Assembly: GCF_019393635.1 (NCBI RefSeq)
Contig: NC_057862.1
Coordinates: forward strand, 242,220,941-242,284,940
Length of the DNA: 64,000 nucleotides
Direction: 5' to 3'
Source of the DNA: Dromiciops gliroides
Taxonomy: Eukaryota; Chordata; Mammalia; Microbiotheria; Microbiotheriidae
Shown: piece after piece, positions 35,221 to 47,200 of the stretch
How the letters are laid out: every line of letters begins with the position of its first letter
Position numbering within the stretch: position 1 is the stretch's first letter
Made by a program: the position numbers and the translations under genes
The notes under the pieces: model-generated
The model's database searches: none
Told to the model about the DNA's origin: nothing
The model's input: only the letters and a program-made list of their open reading frames with translations

Positions 35221-35479
35221 AAAAGTGTTAGCTATTGTTACTGAGTCATTTGCAAGTATACTTCTTTTGAGTGGGACTCAGGTTAAACTGTAGCCCAAGA
35301 AAACCTAAAATCATCCTTATGATGATGTAGGTTCTTATGATGATGTGGGGACTATGCTTTTCAGCAGTCTTTGTTCATCAGTTTGTTTGACTGTAGCTTT
35401 TAGTAGACACCAAGGTATGGTCAGATTAAATGGCCATTATGCTTCTGGAGCTGTTAGTTCATGTTAATTCATGATTTTG

Positions 35480-35724
35480 TGGTTGTTTGGTTGATTAGTT
35501 GTATCTGACTCTTTATGACCCTGTTTAGGGTTTTCCTGGCAAAGATACTGGAGTGGTTTGTCATTTTTCTCTCCAGCTCATTTTACAGATGAGGAAACAG
35601 AGACAAATGGGGTTAAGTGACTTGCTCAGGGTCAAAGAGCTAGGAAGTATCACAGGTCATATTTGAATTCAGGTTCTCCTCATTTAAGGCCTGGCACTCT
35701 ATCCACTGTGCCACCTAGCTGCCC
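35480..35724 (-). mobile_element. Long CORE-SINE
   Basis: Reversed long form ending CACTGTGCCACCTAGCTGCC. Confidence 0.92.
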
Positions 35725-36575
35725 TTCTAATATTGATATCACTTTGGAAAAGCAGTTGGCCCTTGTTACCACTAAATGGATAGCACAGTATGGGTGCTCA
35801 ATGGTTCCCATTGAGTAATGCAACAAAATAAAAAAAGGTAGCAAAAGCCTACCATTGTTAAATGGAAATAGTATACTCAAGACTGTTCCCCAGGCTCCTT
35901 TGGTGCCTTTCACAAAAATTTTGAGATTATTCAGAGGCTGAGATCTCCAATCCTATCCACAATGTTTTGCTTCTTCTGCTAGACCAATGGACTAGCATCT
36001 AATATGGTGGTAGACATCAATACCCTTATAAAGTCTCTTTCAGGTCTCTGTCCACCAAAGTGGCAATATGCAGGGAATTCAAGTAACTCTGAGGAAGGAC
36101 AGTGAAAGGATATTAAACCTCTTACTTTATTCAGGCACTTAAGGAAAACCATTTTACTTGCTTCACTATTAGCTCTGCTCCATATGAGAGAAACATGCAT
36201 TTGGACCATGGTGATCATTAATCTAGTAATAAAATGTACTCTGGGGTCCTTGTAAGTTTTCCCACTGGGCCAAACTGGAGGTCACATAGCTGGCATGTGA
36301 AAGACACTCTAAGGATGGGGCAGGTAAGATCTTCATTTGTACTCATGCCAGAGGGGCAGCTATGTGTCTGGCTGAGTGGTCTAGGCCCTGGGGAGAACAG
36401 GAATGGAGAATCAGAGGTTCTTCCCTTTGGGATTAGAAGTACTAGAGGAATTTTGCTGAAGCTGTCCACTGAAAACAGCTTTATGTAGAGCATGTTCACA
36501 TCTAACAGAGACCACAAGCTCAATTCTGAGCAGTTTAATCAAGTTGACTTTAAAAGAATGGTTGAGTATATCAAA
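35725..36575. other. Unassigned, perhaps ERV-derived
   Basis: Minus-strand ORFs of 79 and 101 codons (35979-36218, 36218-36523) have no recognised motif. Continues at 36700-36909 after a LINE insertion. Confidence 0.25.
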
Positions 36576-36576
36576 T

Positions 36577-36692
36577 TGCTTGTTGGCCTCGGGAGGGGAG
36601 ACAGAAGGGAGGGTGAGATAAAAAAAATTGGAACTCAAAAAACATCTTTACATGTAATTGGGAAAAAATTAAAAAGAAAAAGAAAAGAATAA
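36577..36692 (+). mobile_element. L1/HAL1 3' end (plus orientation)
   Basis: GGGAGGGGAGACAGAAGGG polypurine tract, then AACATCTTTACATGTAATTG and an A-rich tail: the complement of the other copies' start. Confidence 0.7.
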
Positions 36693-36921
36693 AAGAATGG
36701 TAGGGATTGTGTACGGGACCCATCATTGGTCTAATCTGGACATGGGAGGTATGATGCTATGGTATGGTGGGTGTGGGAGCATATGAATGCCATAATTAAA
36801 GATTAGGTATCTACTCTTCAACAGTGCTCCTCACACTGATTGGTACAATTAACACTTGTTCAAGATATTGCCTTACAATGCCAGTCACTTCCTCTACCAA
36901 GGAAACCAGCATCAAATTTCT

Positions 36922-37072
36922 TTCTCTCTCTCTTTTTGTGGGGCAATGAAGGTTAAGTGACTTGCTGAAGGTCACATAACTAGTAAGTGTCAAGTGTCTA
37001 AGGCCAGATTTGAACTCAGGTCCTCCTGAATCAAGGGCCAGTACTTTATCCACTACACCACCTAGTTGCCCC
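36922..37072 (-). mobile_element. Short CORE-SINE
   Basis: CATCAAATTTCT (36910-36921) and CATCAAATCTCT (37073-37084), a 12 bp TSD with one difference. Confidence 0.93.
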
Positions 37073-37084
37073 CATCAAATCTCT

Positions 37085-37982
37085 GACAAAGCTTATTCTT
37101 CTTCCTTACACCCCCACCCCCACCCCACACCATTGCCTCTGATTATGGTACCTATTTCATGGCATAGGAGGTCCCAGATTGAACCTACCTTTGATATATT
37201 GATTAGGATTTTAATTAAAAAAAACATACCAATAATATATTCAACATCATTGAATGCTGGAATCGCTTCTTGAAAAAAAAAAAAAAAGGTTCTTCTTCAA
37301 ACCCCTGGTTATAGGGGCTGGATACTCCACCTCACAAAAGCTTTGTCTGGGACAAATCGGCACTACCCAAGGAAGGGGGAAAGCCTCTCCAGTCTGGCAG
37401 TTACTTAGATTTGACCTCCAGGAAAACTTAACTGATAAGGATAGACTATTTTTAGAAATAGTCCTGGTTGACCCTCTCCAGCCCTGCCTTATTTTTCCCC
37501 TTGCTTGTAGCCCCTTGGGTCTTGAGGCTTTTTTCCTCCTCAGAAGGTTTTATACATCCCAGAGAAATGATTCTGGTTCTCTCCCTTAATTGACAGCTCT
37601 TCTTTACTCTTCCCATTCCCCTCTCCAGGATGTTTTGGATAGCTCTTTCCTAGAAAGTTTGCAGGATAAAAAGGGTGGAATTGTTAGCGTGTTGGGTTTT
37701 TTCTTTTTTAAAACATATGGGAGGCAAAACTTGCATAAATATAATTTAAAACATAATTTAAAATAAAAATAAAAACAAAAAACCCATAATTAAGGGGAAT
37801 ATCAATTTACCTGGAAGAAAGGTGATTACTTAGCCCACTTAGTGGCATTTCTGTGACATTGGATGAATATATCGAGAAGTCTTTATTCAACCCCCAGAGA
37901 AGAAGGCCTTTAAAGGGACAAAGACTTGGCATTATCCCCTTGACTAAGCCCCCAGGGAGGGTACAGTTTAAAAAAATAAACA
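37085..37982. other. Unassigned, no recognised repeat
   Basis: A 111-codon plus ORF (37254-37589) has no domain. An A-rich stretch lies at 37710-37790. Confidence 0.3.
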
Positions 37983-38690
37983 TTTTTATTTATAGTTTTG
38001 AGTTTGAAATTTTATCTTTCCTTCCCTCCCTCCCCTCCGCCCTCCCTAAGGCCCTAAGCAATCAGATGTGGGTTGTACTTATACAATTATGTAAAACATT
38101 ACCATATTAGTCATTTTGTATAAAAAATTTGAATAAAAGAAAAAAAAGGAAAGAAAATAAAAAGCAGCATGCTTTAGTCTATGTTTAATCGATACCCAGT
38201 TCTTTCTTGAGAGGTAGTTTGCTTCCATCATTAGTCCTTTGGGGTTGTCTTGGATCATTTTATTGCTGAGAATAGTTGTCATTCACAGTTCTTCATCAAA
38301 CAATATTGCTGTCTCTGTGCACAGTGTTCTCTTGGTTTTGCTCACTTCACTACACATCAGTTCATACAAGTCTTTCCAGGCCTTTCTGAAATCATGCTGC
38401 TGGTCATTTCTTATAGCACAATATTTCATCACCATCATATACCACAGCTTGTTCAGCTATTCCCCAATTGATGCCATTCCTTTCATTTCCAATTCTTAGC
38501 CACCACAAAAAAGACCTGCTATAATTTTTTTTTGTAGAAATAGGTTCTTTTCTCCTTTTGGAAGATGTCTTTGCAATATAAACCTAGCAGTGGTATTGCT
38601 GGATCAAAGGGTATGCACAGTTCTATAGCCCTTTGGGAATAGTTCCAAATTGCTCTTCAGAATGGTTGGATCTTTTCACAACTCCACCAA
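37983..38690 (-). mobile_element. L1/HAL1 3'-end fragment
   Basis: The longest clean 3' piece: CCTCCCTCCCCTCC tract, TCCTTTGGGGTTGTCTTGG, CACATCAGTTCATACAAG, then GGATCAAAGGGTATGCAC and CTCCACCAACA. Confidence 0.8.
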
Positions 38691-39319
38691 CAGTGGATTA
38701 GCAGAGGGGACAGTTTTGGTTGGTGAGCCAAGGAACACTAAATGAATAGTAGATTTATGTGTCATAAAAGGGGCTAATAGTAAGGTATTTGGCTGTAAAA
38801 ATGTGCTATACCAAGTGATTACTCTATAACCGGTAAACATCCCTTTTCTAATTTTAGAAAAGGAGCAATGCCATAAGATAAACAATGGTTGGTCATGTCC
38901 ATGAATGACCCTTAAAAGGCAGTCCAGTCAGCTTAGTCAGTCAGAGAGAGCTAGCAGTGGGGGAAGAACCTATCTCTTCACTATTTGAAAGGGAGGAAGG
39001 ATTTTTCCTGTGTTCTCAACTTCCATTGACCATGGAATCTACCAGCTACTCACCCAGAAGGAGACACTCTCCTTTCTCATCTAGCAGTTTAATAGTCCAT
39101 CAGTCTGGGAGACTTCAGGCAGAACCCAGTAGTCAAGAAGATTCCTATTCTCCATATAGACAAGCAGTTACGAGGCCAGGGACAATCTCAAAGGACATGA
39201 CTTCTGAAAGCAGAGAAAAGAGTCATCTATTGAAGGTTAAACAGACCAGTGAAGACACTTGAGCTATGGTTTTAGAAGAATGGTCCTTCAGGGTCTATCT
39301 TTGAACCTCAATGTAGTAG
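38691..39319. other. Unassigned spacer
   Basis: A 101-codon Ser-rich plus ORF (38957-39262) has no splice or domain support. Confidence 0.3.
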
Positions 39320-39518
39320 CTCAAATCCTGCTTCAGACATTTATTATTTGGGTGACCTTGGGCAAGTCACAACCTATATTTGCTTCAATTTTCTCAACTG
39401 TAACATGGATATTATGGCAGCACTTACTTCCCAGGGTTGTTGAGAGGATCAAATGACATAATAATTGTAAAGCACTTGGCCCTGTGTCTGGCATATAGAA
39501 AGCACTACATAAATGTTA
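39320..39518 (+). mobile_element. MIR
   Basis: GGGTGACCTTGGGCAAGTCA, GTTGTTGAGAGGATCAAATG and AGCACTACATAAATGTTAG. Confidence 0.85.
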
Positions 39519-39519
39519 G

Positions 39520-39536
39520 TTGTTGTTGTTGAAGAA

Positions 39537-39568
<32 letters not shown>

Positions 39569-39828
39569 AGAGGAAGGAGAAGAAGAAGGAGAAGGAGAAG
39601 GAGGAGAAGAAGAAGGAGAAGAAGGGAAAGGAGAAGAAGGGAAAGGAGGAGGAGGAGAAGCAGAAGCAGAAGCAGAAGAAGAAGAAGAAGCAGAAGAAGA
39701 AGAAGAAGAAGAAGAAGAAGAAGCAGAAGCAGAAGAAGCAGAAGCAGAAGAAGCAGAAGAAGCAGAAGAAGAAGAAGAAGAAGAAGAAGAAGAAGAAGAA
39801 GAAGAAGAAGGAGAAGATAAGATTATAA
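39520..39828 (+). repeat. 300 bp (GAA)n-rich purine tract
   Basis: Almost pure purine on the plus strand: GAA/GGA trinucleotides with GCA interruptions in the middle (GAAGCAGAAGCAGAAG). It starts in the TTGTTG tail of the preceding MIR. ORFs in all three frames (poly-Glu, Lys, and Phe on the complement) are artefacts. Confidence 0.97.
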
Positions 39829-39960
39829 TGATGATGAAGAATCTCTTTGGGAGTAGCCCAGAAGGGGATGTTACACTTGGATTTTCTTTCAGTTTTCTGC
39901 CCTTGTTTGATTGACACCACTGGTGATTGTCTAGGGCAATTATCTAGCTTAGCCTCTGTG

Positions 39961-40003
39961 GAAGGAAGGAAGGAGGAAAGGAAAGAAGGAAGGAAGGAAG
40001 GAA
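39961..40003 (+). repeat. (GGAA)n microsatellite
   Basis: GGAAGGAA units against the end of the next MIR. Confidence 0.92.
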
Positions 40004-40252
40004 ACAAGCATTCATTAGATGCCTACTATGTTCCAGTTAATGTACTATGTACAGTACTATGCACTTCACAAATATTATCTTGTTTGATCCTTACAACAAC
40101 CCTGGGAGACAAGTGCTATTATTATCCCTATTTTGTAGTCGAGAAAACTGAGGCTGACAAAGTTTAAGTGACCTGCCCAGGGTCTTACAAGTGATATGTC
40201 TGAGGCTGGATTTGAACTCAGATCTTCCTGATTCCAGGTCCAGTGCTCTATC
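40004..40252 (-). mobile_element. MIR-type CORE-SINE
   Basis: Reversed: CATTAGATGCCTACTATG, CAACCCTGGGAGACAAGTG, GAAAACTGAGGCTGAC and CCAGTGCTCTATCAATG. Confidence 0.82.
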
Positions 40253-40274
40253 AATGACAGATATTACTCTTTCC

Positions 40275-40580
40275 ACAAAAGCCTACAGTACATTGGAACA
40301 TTCTCCCCCCTCACCTGTTTTTTTGAATTCCCATCATCCTTAAAGACTCAGTTCATATTCCATCTTCTATATGATCCATCCAGTTGTTAGTGTGCACTCC
40401 TACTATGAAATGACTTTTTATTAATTTTGTACTTTTTATCAGTGTATATGTTGTTTCCTTTTAGTAGACTGTAAACTCCTTGAAGGTAGGGATTATTTAA
40501 TTTTTGTCTTTCTATTCTTACCACCTAGCCCACTGCCAGGCACATTGTAAGGATTTAATAAAACCCATTCACTGATTAAA
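40275..40580 (+). mobile_element. L2 3' end
   Basis: GACTGTAAACTCCTTGAAGG, then CACTGCCAGGCACATTG and TTTAATAAAACCCATTC. Confidence 0.75.
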
Positions 40581-41799
40581 GACTGTTCTTTTGTTCCTAT
40601 ATTCCTTTGTGCTTTGTACATTTTAGAAGATGCCTAATAAATTTCAAATTGAATGGAATTGGAAGTGCATTTGACTCCCAGGCAGAACAAAATCCTCATA
40701 GCTCTTATTTTTTTTTTCTATTAGACATTAGCATGGAAGATAGGTAAGAGATGCCTGCTCAAGATTTTTCCATCTTAATTAGGTCACCAAAAGACAGATA
40801 AAAGACACGAGTGGATAAATTGTGAAATCCATATGGGAGGGAGGTAGAGTGGATGGTGTCCTTCATATGTTAAGTTGCTATAACTTTATTGACTAGTTAA
40901 AGTATAAGGACTTATATTATGTTGGAAGTTGGTAATTGAATGTCTCAGCCTAGGCTCCAGATGAGGAACCTGCTTGGAAAAGTCATTCTCTCTAAAGGCC
41001 CTGGTGAGGTGAGGGCAAGTTGGGGGAGGGCAGAAGCAGAGAAAAGGGTCAGTCCAATAATAGAAACAAAGTGAATAGAAACAAATTGCTAAGGACTTAT
41101 TCACAAGTATGTGCTTAATTCCCAGTGATAGCAACTGGCAGTTGGTTTGTTCTTTGCGGTGATTTCTAGCCATCCTCCCACAGAACGACTTGGCTTTCAT
41201 CCCAAGCTGTTCTCAGTTCCTTATGAGTTGAAAGTCTTTAAAGGGGTGGGTAACAGAAGCAATTTTTGGGGGGAGTGAAGTGGAATGACTTTTTACAATC
41301 CAAAATTCTGTCCTTAGGCAATTAAAGTCAGTGACTCTGGCTGGGCTCAAGCAGCCCAGAGAGGATCCTTCATTGAGGAACTCAAAGGACTTGATAAGTG
41401 ATAGATTCATACTTCCTCAGTAGGATACTCAGGAATACATAGCAGTTAATTAATTTTTTCTCAATAGCCTATATTTAAAACTGGAAGGACCCTCGGGGTG
41501 AATGATCTCCTCCAACTCCTATTACCGATGAAGAAACTGAGGCACAGAAGAGAAAATGACTGCAAAGCATCCTAGCATCTCAGACCTGGGAGGTACTTTG
41601 GAGGTCATCCAATCCAAATTGTACCTGATTGAGAACCTTTTCTGGAACAGATCCCTGATAAAAGATCTTTTGTGTGTGTGACTTCTTTGTGAGGAGGGAA
41701 CTTCCCAAAGCAGTCCAAAGGAGTACATAGCAGTTTAGAAGTTGCAGAATACAGGCAAGTGTTTTGAAAGTAGGAATTCTGAAAAACAAGTGAGACATT
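40581..41799. other. Unassigned with one degenerate repeat
   Basis: A 'GGAAGGACCCTCGGGGTGA' fragment near 41480 and GAAGAAACTGAGGCACAG belong to the degenerate tail repeat. No gene is seen. Confidence 0.35.
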
Positions 41800-41980
41800 C
41801 TGTCGTTTGTCCTTCGTTTTTGAAGAAGACCATTGACATCACAATGTGATAGATGACGTATTGACTTGTGAATTGCATTTAAGCGAGGCAGAGTTGCACC
41901 AAGTAGTCAGCTTCACTCTGTCTTCCTGAGTTAGTGGCAGGAAAAAAGTTAAGACAACTGGCGGTGGCCCAGGATGCATC
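41800..41980. repeat. Unnamed interspersed repeat, copy 2
   Basis: CCTTCGTTTTTGAAGAAGAC, TGAATTGCATTTAAGCGAGG, GGTGGCCCAGGATGCA: same blocks and order as 13425-13610. Confidence 0.55.
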
Positions 41981-42214
41981 TCTTTATACTACACCCACTA
42001 CATAGGCACAGGCACTATTAACTGGCATCATTCCATACTAATGAAAACAAAAGTGTTGCCCAGGCATAGTTAGGAAAGCCATTCAGTGACTCCCACAAGG
42101 ATTTGGCAAAAGGGACTTAGTGCGGGAGAGCCTGACCTCAATCAGGTGGCTGGCTTTGCTATTGGCTCTGCTAAAACAGAGCTTTAAAGCTGCAGGGGCC
42201 TTAGGGTCAGGCAA

Positions 42215-42500
42215 AATAAGGCAATAAGAACCTACTATGTGCTAGGCACTGGGTTAAGTTCTGGGCATACAAAGAATGGCAAAAAAGCAGCCCCTTCCCT
42301 CAAGGGGCTCCCAGTCCAGTGGTGGAGATAACACAAGATGGGATAAACTGGGGCAATCTCAGATCAAAGAGGACTGGGAAGGGCTTCTGCAGAAAGTGGG
42401 GCTTTAACTGAGACTGGAAAGAAGCCAGGAGGTAGGGATGAGGGAGAGAATTCCAGGTATGGAAGACAGCCAGGGAAGGTGCCCAGAGCTGAGAGAACAA
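42215..42500 (-). mobile_element. L2 3' end
   Basis: CCTACTATGTGCTAGGCACT, CTCAAGGGGCTCCCAGTCC, AACTGAGACTGGAAAGAAG and GGCATTCCAG-like GAGAATTCCAGG in order. Confidence 0.72.
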
Positions 42501-43145
42501 GGCCAATATGGAGATGAGATAAGTGATTTTCCCATGGCATGATATTCTTTGCCAGTACACTGAGATTCAAGCTGGGAACACCACAGACAAGTGGGAAACT
42601 CAGACATACAGAGTTTCTCTTCAATGAGAGCGGCCATTTCTATTGCATCCTGTGTGAGTTCAAGGTCTGATGTATTTCAAGGTTAGTTCTTCATATGTAA
42701 TGAGCAAGCTTTGCTGATTTTGCTAAGACTATATTTATCATATGATATGTGTACAAAGTAAAATTTATATTAAATGAATTTATAAATTTTCTTTTATCTC
42801 CAAGTCATATCAAATCAACAAGCATATATTAAGCTCTTGCTATGGTACCATGCTATGGGATGTATGTCCAGAAAAAGAACCCAGGAGATCACACCTTCTA
42901 AGTTTCTGAGCCTAGAAGTACCTTTCAATATAGCATTAGACCTTAGTCACAACGCATTTTCATTTCTGAGAAAAACCGCAGTGGGTAACAAATCTGGGAC
43001 ACATGTCCCAGAAGTACTTGGTCTCTAAGACTCAGCTCAAGTCCTAATTTCTCCACTAATTATTTGAGTTTACAGGGGATTTTTCCTCATCTGACTCCTA
43101 TGGGACATATCAGTACCCTTCTTTGACATTTTAAAAACCATTATC
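42501..43145. other. Unassigned; small L2 scrap
   Basis: AACAAGCATATATTAAGCTC near 42818 is a short L2 end. Nothing else is recognised. Confidence 0.35.
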
Positions 43146-43395
43146 TGCATGCAGAATGGCTAGAAAATTGGACTTGGAATAAGGAAGAACTGGGTTAGAT
43201 CCTGCTTGATCACTTACTATGTGGTTATGGGCAAGTCACAACTTCTCTCAGCCTTGGTTTTTTTCATCTGTAAAATGGGGGGAATAATCATAACCGAAGT
43301 ACCTATTTCACTGGGTTGTTGGGAGAATCAAAATGAAATAAAGTATGTAAATTGCTTTGTAAACCTCAAAGCATTATATCAATGTCAGTTGTTCT
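43146..43395 (+). mobile_element. MIR
   Basis: CACTTACTATGTGGTTATGG, TCATCTGTAAAATGGGGGG and AAAGCATTATATCAATGTC. Confidence 0.85.
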
Positions 43396-43396
43396 A

Positions 43397-43452
43397 ATAA
43401 TAATAATTATAATAATTATTATTATTGTTGTTGTTGTTGTTGTTGTTGTTAT
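43397..43452 (+). repeat. (TAA)n/(TTG)n microsatellite
   Basis: AATAATAATT passing into TTATTATTGTTGTTG, at the MIR tail. Confidence 0.9.
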
Positions 43453-43570
43453 CTCTCCATCAAGGTTGTAAATACCTTGAAGGCTGAGACTTACTCTCTT
43501 GTAAATTGTAACCCACAGCATTAAGCCTACATTTAGTAGGTACTCATATTTGCTGAACTAAACTAAATAA
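43453..43570 (+). mobile_element. L2 3' end
   Basis: GTTGTAAATACCTTGAAGGC and TTTAGTAGGTACTCATATTT. Confidence 0.6.
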
Positions 43571-43589
43571 TAATAACAATAATAATGGT

Positions 43590-44030
43590 GACAATTATTA
43601 TTATCATTATAGATATTTATATAGTGACTTGAGGTTTGTAAAATCCTTTACATATCTTAGGTCATGTGATCCTCACAACAGTGATGTCAATGCTATGGGT
43701 TATTATTAAAAACTATTTTACAGAAGAGGAAATAGACCAATAGAAATTAATGGACTGGGCACCTAGGTGGCGCAGTGGATAAAGCACTGGCCCTGGATTC
43801 AGGAGTACCTGAGTTCAAATCCGGCCTCAGACACTTGGCACTTACTAGCTGTGTGACCCTGGGCAAGTCACTTAACCCCCATTGCCCTGCAAAAAAAATA
43901 AAAAAGAGAGAAATTAATGGACTTACCCAAGACCATTGAGCTAGCAAATATATGAGGTGGGAATGAACCCTGGTCTTCCTGACTTTAAGTTCAACAATTT
44001 ATGTGCATTGCAAGAACCTAATAAATGCTA
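43590..44030 (-). mobile_element. MIR split by a SINE
   Basis: ATTTATATAGTGACTTGAGG and GATCCTCACAACAGTG on the left; ACTTACCCAAGACCATTGAG and CCCTGGTCTTCCTGACT on the right. Confidence 0.75.
43757..43908 (+). mobile_element. Short CORE-SINE with perfect 15 bp TSD
   Basis: AGAAATTAATGGACT at 43742-43756 and 43909-43923, identical. Confidence 0.96.
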
Positions 44031-45005
44031 TTTCTTTCATTCACACAGGTGGCAATCTGGAAAACAATTCAGAACCTTTCCAAGCAGAATCTTTTCTTAG
44101 GAAAATCTACCTGAATGAAACACATAAATCTTTTTTTTTTCCTTTCTAGTTGAAAAAGCCTTATAGAAATGAGAATCTGATGTGACCAGATAAACCACAT
44201 GCCAGCATAGCTGGACTATTTCTGCAGTATACGCCCAACCTCAAGGGATAGGACGTCCCTGTTGGCTTCACTTTCTAACTTGGATGATCTGAGAAAGCCT
44301 GGCAGAGAAGAAATTTGTGAGTCTCTGAATTCTCTGGAATTTCTAACCTTGTCTGAGCTTGGTAGGACTCAGGAGAAGGAAATGCATTGTTTGAATGGCA
44401 GCCATGGTTACAAAAGGTCTCCAAGCCTCTTATGCCAACCAGAGAGAAATAAAATACTTGGTGAGTAGAGTAATTGGAAAGCAATTGGTCATGTGTTAAA
44501 GTAGGCTGCATGGGTTAGATCCAGAACAATGAAGACTTCTGGCACAGTAACCATTTGGAAACAAGATTTCTGTCTGGAAGGTAACATTTGATGTTAAAGA
44601 TGGAAAGGACCATCGCAATCCACTTTATGCCTGTTGTTCTCCCTGCCAAATACAAGATTGTCCTCTTTAGCACATCTAAAAGTATTTGCTGCAGTCTTTT
44701 TCTCAATAACCCCATTAACAAAACATTGGCCAACTCAGTGGTGACAATTCCCAACTGGTGTGTCCAAGAAAAACCTATCTGTCAGACTTGTGACATCTTG
44801 TCAATCAACAGAACTCAAAAGGAACATAGTGAATTAGGGTCAGGGTTGGACAATTACCAATCCAATAAGGGTATGTGCAGTCCTTTGGGGCCATTACCTC
44901 TTCTCTCATCATCTTCCCAGTGTCTTTTTTGAAACTCTTCCCACTATGTGTTTATGCAATCAGGGTCCACATTGGAGCAGCATTATACGTTTGTTGTGTC
45001 CTTTA
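44031..45005. other. Unassigned 1 kb
   Basis: No recognised repeat. ORFs up to 114 codons (44588-44932) lack motifs. It could be old ERV-derived sequence. Confidence 0.25.
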
Positions 45006-45206
45006 CACCAGTGGCACTACAGAAATGGGACCACTGAACAGCATGTGAAGATCCCTTCCAGCAGCATATTGACCTAGAAACCCACATGTTAACATTATGC
45101 TCTATTGTATTTTTGTTTTTTTGTTAAATATTTCCCAATTTCATTTTAATCTGGTTTGGGTCCCATTTGAGAATGGTTTCTGTGGTCAGCATGTTTGATA
45201 CCTCTG
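45006..45206. mobile_element. hAT-like non-autonomous DNA transposon, family 2 copy 2
   Basis: Shares TTTCATTTTAATCTGGTTTG and the CATGTTTGATACCTCTG end with 25721-25937. Left end degraded. Confidence 0.6.
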
Positions 45207-45359
45207 TGAAAGATCATGGAGAATGGGGGGGGGGGCTAACCATAGAACTGCAAGAGGGAAATGTTTCAATAAAAAGGAAGAAAATGGAGTCTGCAAACTA
45301 TAGACCAGAGAGCTTAGCTTTAAATCATGAGGGAGAAAAGTGGTTAACAAGTCAGTCAG

Positions 45360-45895
45360 TCAACTAGCATTTGTTAAGTGGCTACTGTGTGACAGGCAGA
45401 GGCAGCTGGGTAGTTCAGTGCATAGAGAGCTGAACCTGGAGTCAGAAAGACCTGAGTTAAAATCCAGATTCAGACACTTTTAAGCTGTGTGACCCTGGGC
45501 AACACTTAACCTATGCTTGCTATAATCTACTAGAGAAGGAAATGATTTGCAAAGAAAATGCCATGGACAGTATTGGGGTGCTATAATCCACAGGGTCACA
45601 AAGAGTTGGATAGGACTGATCGACTGAACAATGACAATAACAATGTGTCAGATACTGTGTGAAGTGCTAGGGATACAAAGAAAGGCAAAATCCAGTTCCT
45701 GTTCTCAAGAAATTCACTGTCCAGTGAAGGAGACAGCATGTAAGCAACTATATACAAACAAAATATAGACAGGATGAACTCAGGGAGAAGGCATTAAGAT
45801 GAAGGAGGACTGGAAATAGTTTCTTGCAGGTAGAACTTCAGCTGACACTTGAAGGGCACCAGAGAAGCTTAGAGAACATAGAGAAAAAGAGGCAG
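45360..45895 (-). mobile_element. L2 3' end split by a SINE
   Basis: TTGTTAAGTGGCTACTGTGT on the left; AAGTGCTAGGGATACAAAG, CAAGAAATTCACTGTCCAG and CAGCTGACACTTGAAGGGC on the right. Confidence 0.72.
45400..45643 (+). mobile_element. Long CORE-SINE (diverged)
   Basis: AGGCAGCTGGGTAGTTCAGT head, CTGTGTGACCCTGGGCAAC core, GGGTCACAAAGAGTTGGATA 3' part. Confidence 0.88.
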
Positions 45896-45901
45896 GGGCA
45901 A

Positions 45902-45977
45902 AAAAAAAGAAGGGGAGGGAAGGGAAGGGAAGGGAAGGGGAGGGGAGGGGAGGGGAGGGGAGGGAAGGGAAGGGGGA
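45902..45977 (+). repeat. (GGGAA)n/(GGGGA)n purine tract
   Basis: Repeated GGGAA then GGGGA units, with G-quadruplex potential. Confidence 0.95.
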
Positions 45978-46217
45978 AACAGTAATTACAAAGTTAAATG
46001 TGGCTTCATCAAGAATAGGTTATGCAAGACTAATATTTTTTTTTCCTTTTTTGAAAAGTTTACTAAATTGTCAGATCAGAGAATGTTGTAGACACATTTT
46101 ATCTAATTTTTAGCAAAACTTTTGATAAAAATATTTCATGCTATTCTTCATTCTCCTCAGTTTAGGAACTAGGAAAAATGTGTAAGTGTAGGCTAGGTGA
46201 TAGTACAATTAGATAGA

Positions 46218-46468
46218 GTTTTGTTGTTTAGTCGTTTCAGTTTGTGTTCAACTCTTCATGACCCCACTTGGGGTTTTCTTGGCAGAGATACTGGAGTAGT
46301 TCACCATTTCCTTCTCCAGCTCATTTTACAGATGAGGAAACTGAAGCAAACTGGGTCAAGTGACTTGCCCAGGGTCACAGAGTTAGTAAATATTTGAAGT
46401 TGGATTTGAACTCAGGAAAACAAGTCTTCTTGGTTCCAAGCACTGGGCTCTATCTACTGTCAACCTGC
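46218..46468 (-). mobile_element. Long CORE-SINE in the L3/CR1 element
   Basis: Starts TTGTTGTTTAGTCGTTTCAG, with CTCATTTTACAGATGAGG and a degraded head at 46440-46468. Confidence 0.9.
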
Positions 46469-47057
46469 AAGGGGATCTCCAGGGGCCAGAATGCCCCAGG
46501 AATCTGTGTTTGGCCCTGTGCTATTTAACACTTTTATCAATGGCAGAAATGACTTGTATATGACATGAAACTGTGAGGAAATACTAACACACTGGATGAC
46601 AGATTATGGGTCCAAAAAGATCTTGACAGGTTAGAATATTAGACTAAATCAAAACTTTATAGGGATAAATGCAAAGTCCTGGGCTGAAAAATCACCATTA
46701 TGAGTAGAAGAAGAGAGAAGGCATGGTTAGACAACAGTTGGCCCGAAAAATATCTGGGGGTTTTAGTGGGCTGTAAACTTAACATGAGAAAGCACTGTGA
46801 TAGAGCTGCCAAAAAAGCAATTGGGATCTTGGAATGCGTTAAGGGAAACCTGGCTTGTAGGAGAAAGACAGCAACAGTTCAACTGTATTCTGTCTTTGTC
46901 AGACTGTAGTTGGAGAATTATGTTCAGTTCTAGGTACCAGTTTAGGAAGGGTGCTGATAAACTGAAGAGCATCCAGAGGGATGCAATCAGGATGGTGAAG
47001 GGCCTTGAGTTTGTCTCATATGAAGACAGGTTGATTATGTTCATGTTGTACAGTTAG

Positions 47058-47200
47058 ATTTTTTTTAAATAAAAGCATTTATTAAGCACTTACTGTGTAC
47101 TAAGTAAGTATTGGGGATATAAATATAAGAAAACAAGAAGTCTCTCCCTTTATATTCTAATGGGGAGCTAGAAAGAGGTTGGCATTTGGAGCCATAGCCT
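47058..47200 (-). mobile_element. L2 3'-end scrap in the L3/CR1 element
   Basis: AAAGCATTTATTAAGCACTT, ATTGGGGATATAAATATAAG and TATTCTAATGGGGAGC. Confidence 0.6.

Noticed and set aside
39513..40007. Poly-Glu, poly-Lys and poly-Phe ORFs
   Set aside because: Produced by the GAA-rich tract in different frames.
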